Positions 43,706-53,786 of a DNA stretch of 64,000 nt are shown here, in pieces (positions within the stretch are counted from its first letter, which is position 1; the number at the start of each line of letters is the position of its first letter). The translations under genes and the position numbers were made by a program. Below the pieces are notes generated by a model. It saw only the letters and a list, made by a program, of their open reading frames with translations, was not told where the DNA came from and did no database searches. The stretch comes from Pseudorhodobacter ferrugineus DSM 5888 (GTDB lineage: Bacteria; Pseudomonadota; Alphaproteobacteria; Rhodobacterales; Rhodobacteraceae), in NCBI RefSeq assembly GCF_000420745.1, contig NZ_ATVN01000005.1, forward strand, positions 1 through 64,000, in the 5' to 3' direction.

Positions 43706-44152
43706 ATGCTGAAGCTGTTTGATTGGCCGCCGGTTTGGCTGGGGCTGTGTTTGGCCGCCGCATGGGGGCTGGCGCAAGCGGTGCCCTTGCGGCTTTTTGG
43801 CGCGGTGGGCGATGTGGCGGGCGTGATGGTGGTGTTGGCGGGGCTGGCCATTATGGCGATGGCGGTGTGGGAGATGGGGCGGGCGCGGACCACTGTGATC
43901 CCAAGGCGTGCGGCCAGCCAGTTGATAACCTCGGGCGTTTTCGGGTTTAGCCGCAACCCGATCTATCTGGGCGATTCTCTAGTGTTAATAGGGGCTTGCC
44001 TGATGTTTGATACGGTTTTGGGCTTTGCTTTGGTGCCTGCGTTTGTCTGGGTCATCAATCAGCGGTTTATCGAGGGCGAAGAGGCGCATTTGACCCAAGC
44101 GTTCGGGGATGAGTACCGGGAATGGTGCGCCAAGGTGCGGCGCTGGGTTTGA
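43706..44152 (+). CDS. Isoprenylcysteine methyltransferase-like membrane protein
   Basis: 148 residues with about four membrane helices. The C-terminal motif SRNPIYLGDSLVLIG...EGEEAHLTQAFGDEYREWCAKVRRW is the ICMT/PEMT-type SAM-binding signature (RHPxY here is RNPIY; E...FGxEY). Methylates an unknown small or lipid substrate. Divergent from kynU, followed by pntA. Confidence 0.88.
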   Translation: MLKLFDWPPVWLGLCLAAAWGLAQAVPLRLFGAVGDVAGVMVVLAGLAIMAMAVWEMGRARTTVIPRRAASQLITSGVFGFSRNPIYLGDSLVLIGACLMFDTVLGFALVPAFVWVINQRFIEGEEAHLTQAFGDEYREWCAKVRRWV

Positions 44153-44275
44153 AACGCGGCGTTAGAATGCGGTTCTTTCGTTGCTGACTTGTGAAATATT
44201 GTTGCGCGGTGTTTAAGGGATGCAGAAATGCGGACCTGACGCCTTACGCTGCGTCAAATATCGGGGGAGAAGCTG

Positions 44276-45853
44276 TTGAAGATTGGGGCACCCAAGGAAA
44301 TATTCGAGGGCGAAGCGCGGGTTGCGATGACGCCGGATTCGGCCAAGCTGCTGCAAAAGCTGGGCCATACCTGCGTGATTGAAACTGGCGCTGGCGCTAA
44401 GGCTGGATTTTCGGACAAGGCCTATGCGGACGCGGGCGTCGAGGTGGTGAAAACCGCCGCAGCCTTGTTCAAGGCCGCCGATGTCGTGGTTAAGGTGCGC
44501 GGGCCCGAGCCTGTGGAGGCAAAGCGCCTGACCGAGGGGCAGACGCTGATCTCGTTCTTTTGGCCGGCGCAGAATGACAAGTTGCTGGCGCAGATGAAGG
44601 CGCAGGGATCGACTGTCATTGCGATGGATATGGTGCCGCGGATTTCGCGGGCGCAGAAAATGGATGCGCTGTCGTCGATGGCCAATATCGCGGGCTACCG
44701 TGCGGTGATCGAGGCGGGCAATAACTTTGGCCGGTTCTTTACGGGGCAGGTGACGGCTGCGGGCAAGGTGCCACCAGCGAAAGTGCTGGTTGTCGGCGCA
44801 GGCGTGGCCGGTTTGGCCGCGATCGGGACGGCAACGTCGCTGGGTGCGATTACCTACGCGTTTGATGTGCGGCCTGAAGTGGCCGAGCAGATTGAGAGCA
44901 TGGGTGCCGAGTTTGTATATCTGGAATTTGACGCGAGCGAGCTGCCGGATGGCGCGGCCACGGGCGGCTATGCGGCCCCGTCGACGCCGGAATTTCAGGC
45001 CAAGCAATTGGCCAAATTCCGCGAATTGGCACCCGAGATTGACATCGTTATCACTACCGCCCTGATCCCTGGCCGGCCTGCGCCCAAGCTGTGGACCAAG
45101 GATATGGTCGAGATGATGAAGCCGGGATCGGTTATTATCGACCTTGCGGCCGAGCGTGGCGGCAACTGCGATTTGACCGTGATGGATGAGAAAATTGTCA
45201 CCGACAATGGCGTCACGATTGTCGGCTACACCGATTTCCCAAGTCGGATGGCGGCGCAGGCATCGACGCTTTATTCCAACAATATCAGGCATATGCTGGC
45301 CGATCTTACACCAGCCAAGGATGGTGTTATCAACCATAATATGGAAGATGACGTGATCCGTGGGGCGACCGTGGCGCATAAGGGCGAGATTACCTTCCCG
45401 CCACCGCCGCCAAAGGTGGCCGCAATTGCGGTGCAAAAGCCGAAGGAAAAGGTGAAAGAGCTGACGCCCGAGGAACGGCGCGCCAAAGAGGTGGCCGAGT
45501 TCAAGCTGCAAACGCGCAACCAAGTCGGGTTGATGGCGATTGCGGGGGGGCTGCTTCTGCTGGCGGGGATGTTCACCCCTGCGAGCTTTATGTCACACTT
45601 TATTGTGTTTGTGCTGGCCTGTTACGTTGGTTTCCAGGTGATCTGGAAAGTCAGCCACAGTTTGCACACGCCGTTGATGGCGATCACCAATGCGATTTCG
45701 TCGATCATCATTCTGGGCGCGGTGCTGCAAATCGGGTCGGGAAGCTGGCTGGTTGTGGTGCTGGCGGCCTTGTCGGTGCTGATGGCAGGGATCAATATTT
45801 TCGGCGGTTTCATGGTAACACGGCGGATGCTCGCCATGTTCCAAAAGTCGTAA
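44276..45853 (+). CDS. pntA: NAD(P) transhydrogenase subunit alpha
   Basis: 525 residues with a TTG start (44276) 5 bp after GGGGGAGA. Transfers hydride between NADH and NADP+ driven by the proton gradient. The NAD-binding domain I (~1-375) starts MKIGAPKEIFEGEARVA and has VLVVGAGVAGLAAIG; the C-terminal ~110 residues hold the membrane helices (LMAIAGGLLLLAGMFTP). It is the two-subunit form: no split alpha gene is present. pntB follows after 15 bp. Confidence 0.96.
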   Translation: MKIGAPKEIFEGEARVAMTPDSAKLLQKLGHTCVIETGAGAKAGFSDKAYADAGVEVVKTAAALFKAADVVVKVRGPEPVEAKRLTEGQTLISFFWPAQNDKLLAQMKAQGSTVIAMDMVPRISRAQKMDALSSMANIAGYRAVIEAGNNFGRFFTGQVTAAGKVPPAKVLVVGAGVAGLAAIGTATSLGAITYAFDVRPEVAEQIESMGAEFVYLEFDASELPDGAATGGYAAPSTPEFQAKQLAKFRELAPEIDIVITTALIPGRPAPKLWTKDMVEMMKPGSVIIDLAAERGGNCDLTVMDEKIVTDNGVTIVGYTDFPSRMAAQASTLYSNNIRHMLADLTPAKDGVINHNMEDDVIRGATVAHKGEITFPPPPPKVAAIAVQKPKEKVKELTPEERRAKEVAEFKLQTRNQVGLMAIAGGLLLLAGMFTPASFMSHFIVFVLACYVGFQVIWKVSHSLHTPLMAITNAISSIIILGAVLQIGSGSWLVVVLAALSVLMAGINIFGGFMVTRRMLAMFQKS

Positions 45854-45868
45854 GCGGAGGCGAATATT

Positions 45869-47302
45869 ATGGAATATGGTTTTACAACAGCCGCTTATGT
45901 TGTCGCAGCCGTGCTGTTCATTCAGTCACTGGGTGGGCTTTCGGGGCAAGAAAGCGCGAAACGCGCGGTGTGGTACGGGATTGTCGGCATGGGTATTGCC
46001 GTGCTGGCCACGGTAATCGGGCCAGGGGCGGGCAATTGGCTGCTGTCGGTGTTGATGATCGCCGTGGGGGGCGCGATTGGATATGTCGTGGCGCAGCGCG
46101 TGCAAATGACGGAAATGCCACAGCTTGTGGCCGCGATGCACAGTTTGGTCGGTTTGGCTGCTGTGTTCATCGGCTATAACGCGCATCTGGAGGCGGCACT
46201 GGTTGCTGCCACGCCCGAGGATCAGCGCAACCTGCTGGAAGGGTTTGCAGCAATTTTGGCGCATAAATCGCCAGTTGAGCTGACGATTTTGCGGGTCGAG
46301 GTGTTCCTTGGCGTGTTCATCGGGGCGGTGACGTTCACAGGATCGGTGATTGCCTATGGCAAGCTGGCGGGCAAGGTTGACGGGGTGGCGAAAAAGCTGC
46401 CCGGTGGTCATATGCTGAATGCGGGTGCGGCGCTGGGATCGTTGCTGATGCTGGTGATTTACCTGCAATCCGGATCGGCTATGGCGCTTATCGTGATGAC
46501 ATTGCTGGCCTTTTTCATCGGCTATCACCTGATCATGGGCATCGGCGGCGCGGATATGCCGGTCGTAGTTTCCATGCTGAACAGCTATTCCGGCTGGGCG
46601 GCGGCGGCGATTGGTTTCTCGCTGTCAAACGACTTGCTGATCGTGGTTGGTGCGCTTGTCGGCTCATCGGGTGCGATCTTGTCCTATATCATGTGCAAAG
46701 CGATGAACCGTTCGTTCGTATCGGTGATCCTTGGCGGGTTTGGTGGCACCACTGGCCCTGCAATGGAAATTTCGGGCGAACAGATTGCCATTGATACCGA
46801 AGGTGTCGCGGCGGCCCTGAATGAGGCGGACAGCATTGTCATCATCCCAGGCTATGGTATGGCAGTGGCGCAGGCGCAACAGGCCGTGTCGGAATTGACA
46901 CGCAAACTGCGCGCGCGGGGCAAAAACGTGCGCTTTGCCATCCACCCCGTTGCGGGGCGTTTGCCAGGGCATATGAACGTGCTGCTGGCCGAGGCCAAGG
47001 TGCCTTATGACATCGTGCTGGAGATGGACGAGATCAACGAGGATTTCCCATCTACTGACGTGGCCATCGTTATCGGGTCGAATGACATCGTGAACCCCGC
47101 CGCCCAAGAGGACCCGAACAGCCCCATCGCAGGCATGCCTGTGCTGGAATGCTGGAAGGCGAAACAGGTGTTCGTGTCCAAGCGCGGACAGGGCACGGGC
47201 TATTCCGGCATTGAGAACCCGTTGTTTTACAAAGAAAACACACGGATGTTTTATGGCGATGCGAAAAAGTCGCTGGATGCTTTGTTGCCCTTGATCGACT
47301 AA
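45869..47302 (+). CDS. pntB: NAD(P) transhydrogenase subunit beta
   Basis: 477 residues: about nine membrane helices (~1-280) and NADP-binding domain III (~295-477), with [17 protein letters not shown] and [34 protein letters not shown]. The AEG N-terminus is the family [11 protein letters not shown]. Forms the proton channel with PntA. GGAGG lies upstream. Ends just before a strong terminator. Confidence 0.97.
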   Translation: MEYGFTTAAYVVAAVLFIQSLGGLSGQESAKRAVWYGIVGMGIAVLATVIGPGAGNWLLSVLMIAVGGAIGYVVAQRVQMTEMPQLVAAMHSLVGLAAVFIGYNAHLEAALVAATPEDQRNLLEGFAAILAHKSPVELTILRVEVFLGVFIGAVTFTGSVIAYGKLAGKVDGVAKKLPGGHMLNAGAALGSLLMLVIYLQSGSAMALIVMTLLAFFIGYHLIMGIGGADMPVVVSMLNSYSGWAAAAIGFSLSNDLLIVVGALVGSSGAILSYIMCKAMNRSFVSVILGGFGGTTGPAMEISGEQIAIDTEGVAAALNEADSIVIIPGYGMAVAQAQQAVSELTRKLRARGKNVRFAIHPVAGRLPGHMNVLLAEAKVPYDIVLEMDEINEDFPSTDVAIVIGSNDIVNPAAQEDPNSPIAGMPVLECWKAKQVFVSKRGQGTGYSGIENPLFYKENTRMFYGDAKKSLDALLPLID

Positions 47303-47324
47303 GGGCTGATACAGTTTTATAAAG

Positions 47325-47352
47325 CGCCCCGCTGGCAACGGCGGGGCGTTTT
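47325..47352 (+). terminator. Terminator of pntAB
   Basis: CGCCCCGC / GCGGGGCG stem (47325-47332, 47341-47348), loop TGGCAACG, followed by TTTT. Confidence 0.85.
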
Positions 47353-47485
47353 GCGTTTTCCCACAGCCCGCGCCAAGCGTGGCGGATTTACCAGTGTACC
47401 ATTGCGCACCGCTGGCAGGGTGTCTGGGGAATTTACAAACCGTGTAGCACCTCGTTTCCTAAGGGCACGCAAGACCGAGGATCCT

Positions 47486-48769
47486 ATGCCCAAAATAACC
47501 GACCACCCGTTGCGCTATGATTTGGTGAATGAGCTGCATGCGCGGCCCTTTCCGGCGCTGACGGTGCCTTGCCATGCCGTTTATGTGGCGATCAAGGAAC
47601 CCGAACATGCGGTGAACCGTGACCGTGCGGCGGACCTTGGGCATTTGCTGGCCTTGCTGGACCGCCACGGATCACCGCACCCGCAGCCCGATGCCACGCA
47701 TTTTTCGGGGCAGATGGGGCGGCATGATTTGAAATGGGAAAGCCATACGGAATTTGTGACCTATTCGGCCTTTGGCAGCGGTGTGTCTTCGCGCGCCTTT
47801 GACCCGATGGAGGCGGATGTGTTCCCCGAGGATTGGCTGGCCAACGCCCCAGGTGCGCGGCTGACATCGGTGCTGATACGGGTCGAGGAAATGCCCGAGG
47901 ATGAGGCCGCGATGCTGGCCAAGCTGGACCAGTGGTTTGTGCCAGACAGTTTGGCGGTGTCGCGGGTCGTGGACGGGGCCGCTGTGGTGGCGGGGGATTT
48001 CCGAATTGATGTGGCAGGGCATATGCGCTTTGCCGTGTTTGTGCAAAAGGGCACTGGCGCGCGGCGGATTGGGCGGATCGTGCAGCGACTGTGCGAGGTG
48101 GAAACCTACCGCGCGATGTCGATGCTGGGCCTGATGCGGGCGCGCACGTTGAGCGGGCGGCTGAACGGTTTGGACCCGCAGTTGTCGGCGCTGGTGTCGG
48201 GGATGAACAGCACGGATCATTCCCCCGAAGAGGTGCTGCACACGCTGCTGCAAATCTCGGCCGAGTTGGAAAGCCTGTCGGTGCAGTTCAGTTTCCGGTT
48301 CGGGGCGACGGGGGCCTATGAGGCGATTGTGAACCAGCGCATTTCGGTGCTGCGCGAGGCACGGATTGAGGGGCGGCAAACCTTTGGCGAGTTTATGATG
48401 CGCCGCTATGATCCTGCGATGCGGACGGTGAAATCGGTCGAGGCGCGGTTGCGCAGCCTGTCGGAACGTGCGACGCGGGCGGCGGAATTGCTGCGCACGC
48501 GGGTCGATGTGGAACGGTCGGCGCAGAACCAAAAGCTGTTGGAAAGCATGGATGCGCGGGCGGATGTGCAACTGCGGTTGCAGACCACGGTTGAGGGGTT
48601 GTCGGTTGTGGCGATCAGTTACTACGCGGTGAACCTGCTGGCTTATGTTGCCTATCCGCTGACCGAAAGCCTTGGGCTGTCGAAAGGGATGACGATGGCC
48701 GCCTTGGTGCCCGTGGTGATTTTAGGGGTTTGGGCGATGGTGCAGCGCATCAAGCACAAGTTTCATTGA
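47486..48769 (+). CDS. DUF3422-family membrane-anchored protein
   Basis: 427 residues from ATG 47486 (GAGG upstream); the 45 codons before it look non-coding. DUF3422 proteins have a large cytoplasmic domain (ELHARPFPAL near the start) with coiled-coil helices (~280-370, rich in RAAELLRTRVDVERSAQNQ) and two C-terminal membrane helices (VVAISYYAVNLLAYVAYPL, MAALVPVVILGVWAMV). Function unknown. Followed by its own terminator. Confidence 0.85.
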   Translation: MPKITDHPLRYDLVNELHARPFPALTVPCHAVYVAIKEPEHAVNRDRAADLGHLLALLDRHGSPHPQPDATHFSGQMGRHDLKWESHTEFVTYSAFGSGVSSRAFDPMEADVFPEDWLANAPGARLTSVLIRVEEMPEDEAAMLAKLDQWFVPDSLAVSRVVDGAAVVAGDFRIDVAGHMRFAVFVQKGTGARRIGRIVQRLCEVETYRAMSMLGLMRARTLSGRLNGLDPQLSALVSGMNSTDHSPEEVLHTLLQISAELESLSVQFSFRFGATGAYEAIVNQRISVLREARIEGRQTFGEFMMRRYDPAMRTVKSVEARLRSLSERATRAAELLRTRVDVERSAQNQKLLESMDARADVQLRLQTTVEGLSVVAISYYAVNLLAYVAYPLTESLGLSKGMTMAALVPVVILGVWAMVQRIKHKFH

Positions 48770-48770
48770 T

Positions 48771-48797
48771 AAAGGCCCGCCGGTTGGGCGGGCCTTT
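48771..48797. terminator. Bidirectional terminator
   Basis: AAAGGCCCGCC / GGCGGGCCTTT, an 11-bp perfect stem with GGTTG loop, directly after the DUF3422 stop and 20 bp from the convergent YeeE-type stop. Confidence 0.85.
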
Positions 48798-48816
48798 ATG
48801 GGTTAAGGCGTGACGT

Positions 48817-49869
48817 TTAGCCAAAGGCAGGTTGGGCCTGTGGTCTTCCATCCAGAATACGGTTGGTGATCAACGCTCCTGCGGCGATGGCGGCAAGCGC
48901 AAGAAGCGCTGCAACTGACAGGGTGGGAATGCCCGCAAGCCCTGCGCCCAAGGTGCAACCGCCCGCCAGCACGCCGCCCACACCCATCAACGCGCCACCT
49001 GCCAGATAACGGCCGGTCTGTGCTGGCGTGTCAAAGCTTTGCCATTGAAAGCGGCCAGCTGCTAGCGAGGAGAGGCCAGCGCCCGCAATCGAGCCGCCGA
49101 ACAAGCCAATACCAAAGCCCGCCGCGACGGATGACGACGCGATGGCCCAGAACAGGGTTTCAGACAAGGGCAGCGTAAAGCTGAGGCTTTCCATGCCGAT
49201 GGGGTCGAATTCATCCAGAAGCACAAATCCGGTGCCAACCCATGCAAGCGGGACAAGTGCGCCAATGGCCACACCTGCGGCCAGTTGGCGAAGCGGCAGA
49301 CGGGCAGATAGGGCATAGGCAAAGGCGGCGGCGGCCATAACACCCGCCACAAGCGGCGCGCCACCCGGCAGGTTGCCAAGGCTGATCGCATCGCCCAAGG
49401 GCACGGTGATGTCGCCCAAAGCGGTGCGCAGCGGGGCCAGCAGCCCCTTCATCGTCGCATGGGCGGCAATGGCGAATACGACCAGAACGGTCAGGGCGCG
49501 CAGGTTGCCAGTGCCAGTTAAAACGGTCAGACGCGAGGCGCAGCCACGTGTCAGGACCATGCCTGCACCAAAGGCTAGCCCGCCGATCAGAATGGCTACA
49601 TAAGGCAGGTCGGGGGTCAGCAAGCGGTGGCCGTCAAAGCTGATCCAACCTGCGGCGACTGCGGCTTGGGTGCCAAGGATCGCTGTCGCAAGGGCCGTAG
49701 CCCAAAGGGCGAGGGCGGGTGTGCGCTCAACGCTTGGCCCAACAAGACCGCGGCGCAGGCAAAAACGGGTAACCTCGGCCAAGATGCCGAACACAAGGCC
49801 GATGGTCAGGCCAAGGATGACCGAGGCACCGCGCGGGGTGAGGGTTTCAAAGCCGAGGGTTTCAAACAT
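48817..49869 (-). CDS. YeeE/YedE-family sulfur transporter (TsuA-like)
   Basis: 350 residues with about nine to ten membrane helices. Conserved Cys-containing repeats are visible: TRFCLRRGLVG, LTRGCASRLTVLTGTGN and LAGGCTLGAGLAGIP, the pattern of TsuA thiosulfate importers, in which the Cys residues relay thiosulfate. No TusA-like partner is adjacent, which is unusual for some relatives. A palindrome overlaps the presumed promoter. Confidence 0.88.
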   Translation of the reverse strand: MFETLGFETLTPRGASVILGLTIGLVFGILAEVTRFCLRRGLVGPSVERTPALALWATALATAILGTQAAVAAGWISFDGHRLLTPDLPYVAILIGGLAFGAGMVLTRGCASRLTVLTGTGNLRALTVLVVFAIAAHATMKGLLAPLRTALGDITVPLGDAISLGNLPGGAPLVAGVMAAAAFAYALSARLPLRQLAAGVAIGALVPLAWVGTGFVLLDEFDPIGMESLSFTLPLSETLFWAIASSSVAAGFGIGLFGGSIAGAGLSSLAAGRFQWQSFDTPAQTGRYLAGGALMGVGGVLAGGCTLGAGLAGIPTLSVAALLALAAIAAGALITNRILDGRPQAQPAFG

Positions 49870-49887
49870 TGCAGAGTCCCGTTCAAT

Positions 49888-49902
49888 CAGAATTTTATTC
49901 TG
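49888..49902. promoter_or_regulatory. Palindrome over the YeeE-type gene promoter
   Basis: CAGAAT-TTT-ATTCTG, perfect 6-bp arms, 18 bp upstream of the start. On the minus strand it includes TAAAAT, a possible -10, so a bound repressor would block transcription. The ATTC/GAAT content is reminiscent of ArsR-type sulfur sensors (BigR/SqrR) but the spacing differs. Confidence 0.5.
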
Positions 49903-50007
49903 TCTGGTTCAGGGTTGGGTCTGTGGCAAGGGATGTAGCCCTTGCTGTAGTGGAGTTTGCAGGAACGGTATTCTATCTGGGGGTGGTGTTTGGAACATAA
50001 GACCAAA

Positions 50008-50042
50008 CCGCCCCTAAAGACAGAATATCTGTCTAGGGGCGG
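50008..50042 (-). terminator. Terminator of the opp operon
   Basis: CCGCCCCTA...AGACAG against CTGTCTAGGGGCGG, 13-14 bp paired with a two-base bulge, loop AATAT, 33 bp past the oppC stop; T-run is weak. Confidence 0.6.
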
Positions 50043-50075
50043 CGGGAAGACTTGGATGGGTGGTCTTATTTCAGA

Positions 50076-51008
50076 TCAGCGGCCCCGAATGCGTGGATCC
50101 AGCGCATCGCGCAACCCGTCACCGATATAGTTGACCGACAGCACCGTCAGCGAGATGGCAACACCGGGCCAGATCACGCGTTCGGGGTATTGCTGGATAT
50201 ATTCGGCACCATCAAACAGCAGGCGGCCCCATGTCGGGAAATCGGGCGGAAAGCCGAGGCCGAGGAAGGACAGCGCGGATTCAGTGATGATCGCGTTGGC
50301 GATGCCAAGGGTGGCGGCAACCATGATGGGTGACATGACGTTGGGCAGCACATGGCGCAGGATCATCCGGCGGGAGGGCGTGCCGATGGAACGCGCGGCC
50401 AACACGAATTCACGTTCCTTCAGGGCCAGCACCTCGCCACGCACCACGCGGGCGGCTTGCATCCAACTGGTCAGGCCGATGGCGACCACGATCAGCAGGA
50501 AGGTTCCGCCTTCGGGGCCGAATGCCTTGGACAAGGGCGCGCGAAACAGCATGGCCATGACCAGCAAAAGGGGCAACAAGGGCAGCGCCAAGAACAGGTC
50601 GGTCAGACGCATCAACACGTTATCAAGCCGTTTGAAATAGCCCGCCATCACGCCGATAAACGTGCCCAAAGTGATGGAAATGACCATCGCCGTCAGGCCC
50701 ACTGCGATAGAGGTTTGCCCGCCCTTCATCATCCGCGCCAGCATATCGCGGCCCAGTTGATCGGTGCCAAGGGGAAATTCCCACGATGGCGGTTTGTTGC
50801 GGGTTTTGATCATCGTCACCGCATCGGGATTGATGAAGGTAGGGTCTTTTGTCCAGACCAACGGGCCGACCGATACAAATAGCGCGAGTGACAAGAAGAC
50901 GAACAAGCCCACCAACGCGCCTTTGTGCGATTTGAACTGCACCCAGACATCGGCCCATTGACTGCGCGGTTTGGCCAGTTTTACGGCTTGTGGTGCGGCA
51001 TCAGTCAT
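50076..51008 (-). CDS. oppC: Peptide-type ABC transporter permease, OppC/DppC
   Basis: 310 residues, six membrane helices, with the N-terminal OppC extension and the EAA-loop region ARSIGTPSRRMILRHVLPNVMSPI. Inner-membrane half of the importer. Overlaps oppB by 8 bp. Last gene of oppD-oppF-SBP-oppB-oppC. Confidence 0.93.
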   Translation of the reverse strand: MTDAAPQAVKLAKPRSQWADVWVQFKSHKGALVGLFVFLSLALFVSVGPLVWTKDPTFINPDAVTMIKTRNKPPSWEFPLGTDQLGRDMLARMMKGGQTSIAVGLTAMVISITLGTFIGVMAGYFKRLDNVLMRLTDLFLALPLLPLLLVMAMLFRAPLSKAFGPEGGTFLLIVVAIGLTSWMQAARVVRGEVLALKEREFVLAARSIGTPSRRMILRHVLPNVMSPIMVAATLGIANAIITESALSFLGLGFPPDFPTWGRLLFDGAEYIQQYPERVIWPGVAISLTVLSVNYIGDGLRDALDPRIRGR

Positions 51009-52008
51009 AGCGGATCCTCGGGTCTAGCAGTCCGTAGAGAATATCGGCGATCAGGTTGAACAGCACGATCAGCACGGCAAAAATAAATGTCAGAGTTTGC
51101 ACCGTAGGCAGGTCCGACCCTTGGATCGCGCCAATCAGCAGCGCGCCAAGGCCGTTCACACGAAACACCTGTTCGGTGATGATCGCGCCGCCAAAGATGG
51201 ACGGGATGCCAAGGGCGATAACGGTGACAACGGGGATCATCGAGTTGCGCACGACATGCTTCATCACGACGATCCGTTCTGTCAGCCCCTTGGCGCGGGC
51301 GGTGCGCACATAGTCTTGCCCAAGGTTTTCCAGCATGGACGAGCGCATATAGCGGCTGATCTGTGCCGCGTTATACAACGCCAGCACCATCACCGGCATG
51401 GCCATTTGTTTGACCTGCTGGGTGAAACTGGCCCAATCGGTGACGCGCAGCGATGTGTCATAGATCGACGGGAACCAGTGCAGGTTGACCGCGAACACAA
51501 GGATCAACACAAGGCCGGTGAAAAACGTGGGCACCGAAAAGCCGATCATCGCGATGAATGTGCCGATTTGGTCAAACCATGAATATTGGCGGTAGGCGGA
51601 ATAGATCCCGATGGGCAGTGCGATCATTACGCCAAGGATGTAGGACGTGCCGATCACGGTCATGGTTTGGGGCAAGCGCTGGACGACGGTATCCATAACC
51701 GGCGAACGCGACTGCCAGCTGACGATGCGCTGCATATCGGCGGAATAGGCCGTGCCCCACCAATGGTCCCACAGCACCAAGGGTTCGACCACAAAAAACT
51801 GCTTTAGCCACAAGAAATAGCGGACAAAGACCGGTTCATTCGCGCCCATCGCCTCCATAATCTTCATGCGCACGTCTGGCGGCACGGTCAGGGGGATTTG
51901 GCTGAGGGGTGAACCCGGGGCAAGGTCCACGAGCAAAAAGATCAGTAAACTGATGAGCAAAAGCGTCGGGATCGCGAATAACAGCCGACGGAGTGTGAAG
52001 GTGAGCAT
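51001..52008 (-). CDS. oppB: Peptide-type ABC transporter permease, OppB/DppB
   Basis: 335 residues with six helices; starts MLTFTLRRLLFAIPTLLLISLLIFLL and has the EAA block RTARAKGLTERIVVMKHVVRNSMIPV. Pairs with OppC. A hairpin in the SBP-oppB gap may reduce permease expression relative to the binding protein. Confidence 0.94.
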   Translation of the reverse strand: MLTFTLRRLLFAIPTLLLISLLIFLLVDLAPGSPLSQIPLTVPPDVRMKIMEAMGANEPVFVRYFLWLKQFFVVEPLVLWDHWWGTAYSADMQRIVSWQSRSPVMDTVVQRLPQTMTVIGTSYILGVMIALPIGIYSAYRQYSWFDQIGTFIAMIGFSVPTFFTGLVLILVFAVNLHWFPSIYDTSLRVTDWASFTQQVKQMAMPVMVLALYNAAQISRYMRSSMLENLGQDYVRTARAKGLTERIVVMKHVVRNSMIPVVTVIALGIPSIFGGAIITEQVFRVNGLGALLIGAIQGSDLPTVQTLTFIFAVLIVLFNLIADILYGLLDPRIRYD

Positions 52009-52042
52009 ATGCGGCGCCTTAGGTCATCAGTATTGGGGGAAA

Positions 52043-52070
52043 GGGCGGGGGAGAGTGCCCCCCCCCGCCC
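52043..52070 (-). terminator. Intra-operon stem-loop between SBP and oppB
   Basis: GGGCGGGGG against CCCCCGCCC with a 10-bp loop, no T-run. Such stems downstream of binding-protein genes protect their mRNA or partly end transcription, giving more binding protein than permease. Confidence 0.6.
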
Positions 52071-52085
52071 AAAGATCAGGTCAGC

Positions 52086-53786
52086 TTACTTAACGCGGAA
52101 CCAGTTTTCGACGTTACCCATTTCCGAGTCCCAGACGTTCAGGACCACACCGCCAAGGGTGTTGGAATGGGCCGACAGACGACCACGGTCGACCAATGGC
52201 ACGATGGTATAGGTGTCTTTGGTCAGCATTTCGTTCATGCGGATAACGATTGCCGCACGTTCAGCCTCGCCCTTTGTCTGGATCAGCTGGGCTGCCAGTT
52301 CATCAAACACCGGATCGCAATAGCGGTTGATGTTTTCGCCCTGCCACTGGGTTTCGGGGCGCGGTGCCTTATCGCAGGTATAGGCTACGATATAGGGTTC
52401 TGGGTCTGTGCCGGGGAAGTTGTTGGCATACATCTCCACGTCAGCATAGAACTTCTGGAACGTATCGGGCGAACCCGGATCACCACCAAAGAACACGCCG
52501 GCATCGACGGTTTTCAGCTCTACTTCCACGCCCAGCTCATTCCACCAGCCCTTGATCAGCGCTTGGAAATCCTGACGCACAGGGTTTACCGAAGTTTGAT
52601 AGACCAGCTTGAACCGCTTGCCGTCCCTTTCGCGAACGCCGTCGGCGCCGACAACCCAGCCCGCCGCATCCAGCAATGCCTTGGCGCCGTCCATGTCTTG
52701 CGTCATGCAATCGGTGTTGGGCGAGGCATAGATAGCCGGGGCAGGGACGAGGTTACAGCTTGGGCGACCCGATGCGCCATAGCCGACTTCGACCAGCAAG
52801 CTGCGGTCGATGGCCATCGACAGCGCCTTGCGTACGTTCACATCCGACAAGATCGGGTGTGGGTGCATCGCGGTGGACCGTTCACCTTCTGGCAGATCCG
52901 GGGATGGATCTGTCATGTTCATTTCGATGCGTTCAACCAAGGTGCCAAAGCCGGTTACGAACTGGCCTTTGCCACCTGATTGCATCTGTGCTTGCAGTTC
53001 AGGGTTGATCTGGGTGTTCCAGGCATAGTCAAATTCGCCTGTTTCCATGACCGCGCGCGCAGCCGATGCCGCATCGCCACCACCCTTGACCGACAGCGTG
53101 GCAAAGTTAGGCTTTGCCGGGTCGCGGTAGTTGGGGTTTGCGGCCAATTCAACGCTATCGTTCACCTTGAAGTCGGTGACATAGAACGGACCGGTGCCAT
53201 GGGGTTTGAAGTTGGCATCTGTACAGGTGGGCGCGGCCGCACCAAGGCAGTTTGCAAACTGTGCCTTTTGGATGATGGGCGATTCAGCGCCAACAAAAGC
53301 AACCAGCGGGTTCGGTTTTGGCCCGGTAAATGTGACTTTCACGGTCAGCGGGTCGACCGCTTCAACCGTTTTTACGCCTTCGTATTTCGCCAACTGCGCG
53401 CAACCGCCTGCGGGGTCCATGCAATAGGCGGCGGTGAACACAACGTCATCGGCGGTAAAGGGCGTGCCATCGGACCACAGGATGCCTTCTTTCAGCTTCC
53501 ATGTGACCGAAGTTTGATCCTCGGAAATGCCGCCATTTTCCAGTGTTGGAATTTCGGTGACAAGACGCGGGAAAATGGTGCCGACTTCATCAAAGCCTGC
53601 CAGTGGTTCCAGCACAAGGCTGCCCACTTCGACGTCTTTTGTCCCGGATGACAGATAGGCGTTCATGATGGATACGGCTTGCGAATACAGCACTTTGACG
53701 TTGCCGTCAGCACCACGTTCGGCCATTGCAGCGGGTGCAAAAGCAAACGCGCAGGCAGCACCCAATAGGGCGGTTTTCAGTTTCAT
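52086..53786 (-). CDS. Peptide/opine-type ABC transporter substrate-binding protein
   Basis: 566 residues with a signal peptide (LLGAACAFAFAPAAMA). Family 5 binding protein: VTWKLKEGILWSDGTPFTADDVVFT is the SBP_bac_5 signature, NVRKALSMAIDRSLLVEVGYG is conserved further on. Somewhat longer than most dipeptide binding proteins (about 530). Ligand unknown; the neighbouring deacylases suggest an acylated amino acid or peptide. Overlaps oppF by 4 bp. Confidence 0.92.
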   Translation of the reverse strand: MKLKTALLGAACAFAFAPAAMAERGADGNVKVLYSQAVSIMNAYLSSGTKDVEVGSLVLEPLAGFDEVGTIFPRLVTEIPTLENGGISEDQTSVTWKLKEGILWSDGTPFTADDVVFTAAYCMDPAGGCAQLAKYEGVKTVEAVDPLTVKVTFTGPKPNPLVAFVGAESPIIQKAQFANCLGAAAPTCTDANFKPHGTGPFYVTDFKVNDSVELAANPNYRDPAKPNFATLSVKGGGDAASAARAVMETGEFDYAWNTQINPELQAQMQSGGKGQFVTGFGTLVERIEMNMTDPSPDLPEGERSTAMHPHPILSDVNVRKALSMAIDRSLLVEVGYGASGRPSCNLVPAPAIYASPNTDCMTQDMDGAKALLDAAGWVVGADGVRERDGKRFKLVYQTSVNPVRQDFQALIKGWWNELGVEVELKTVDAGVFFGGDPGSPDTFQKFYADVEMYANNFPGTDPEPYIVAYTCDKAPRPETQWQGENINRYCDPVFDELAAQLIQTKGEAERAAIVIRMNEMLTKDTYTIVPLVDRGRLSAHSNTLGGVVLNVWDSEMGNVENWFRVK

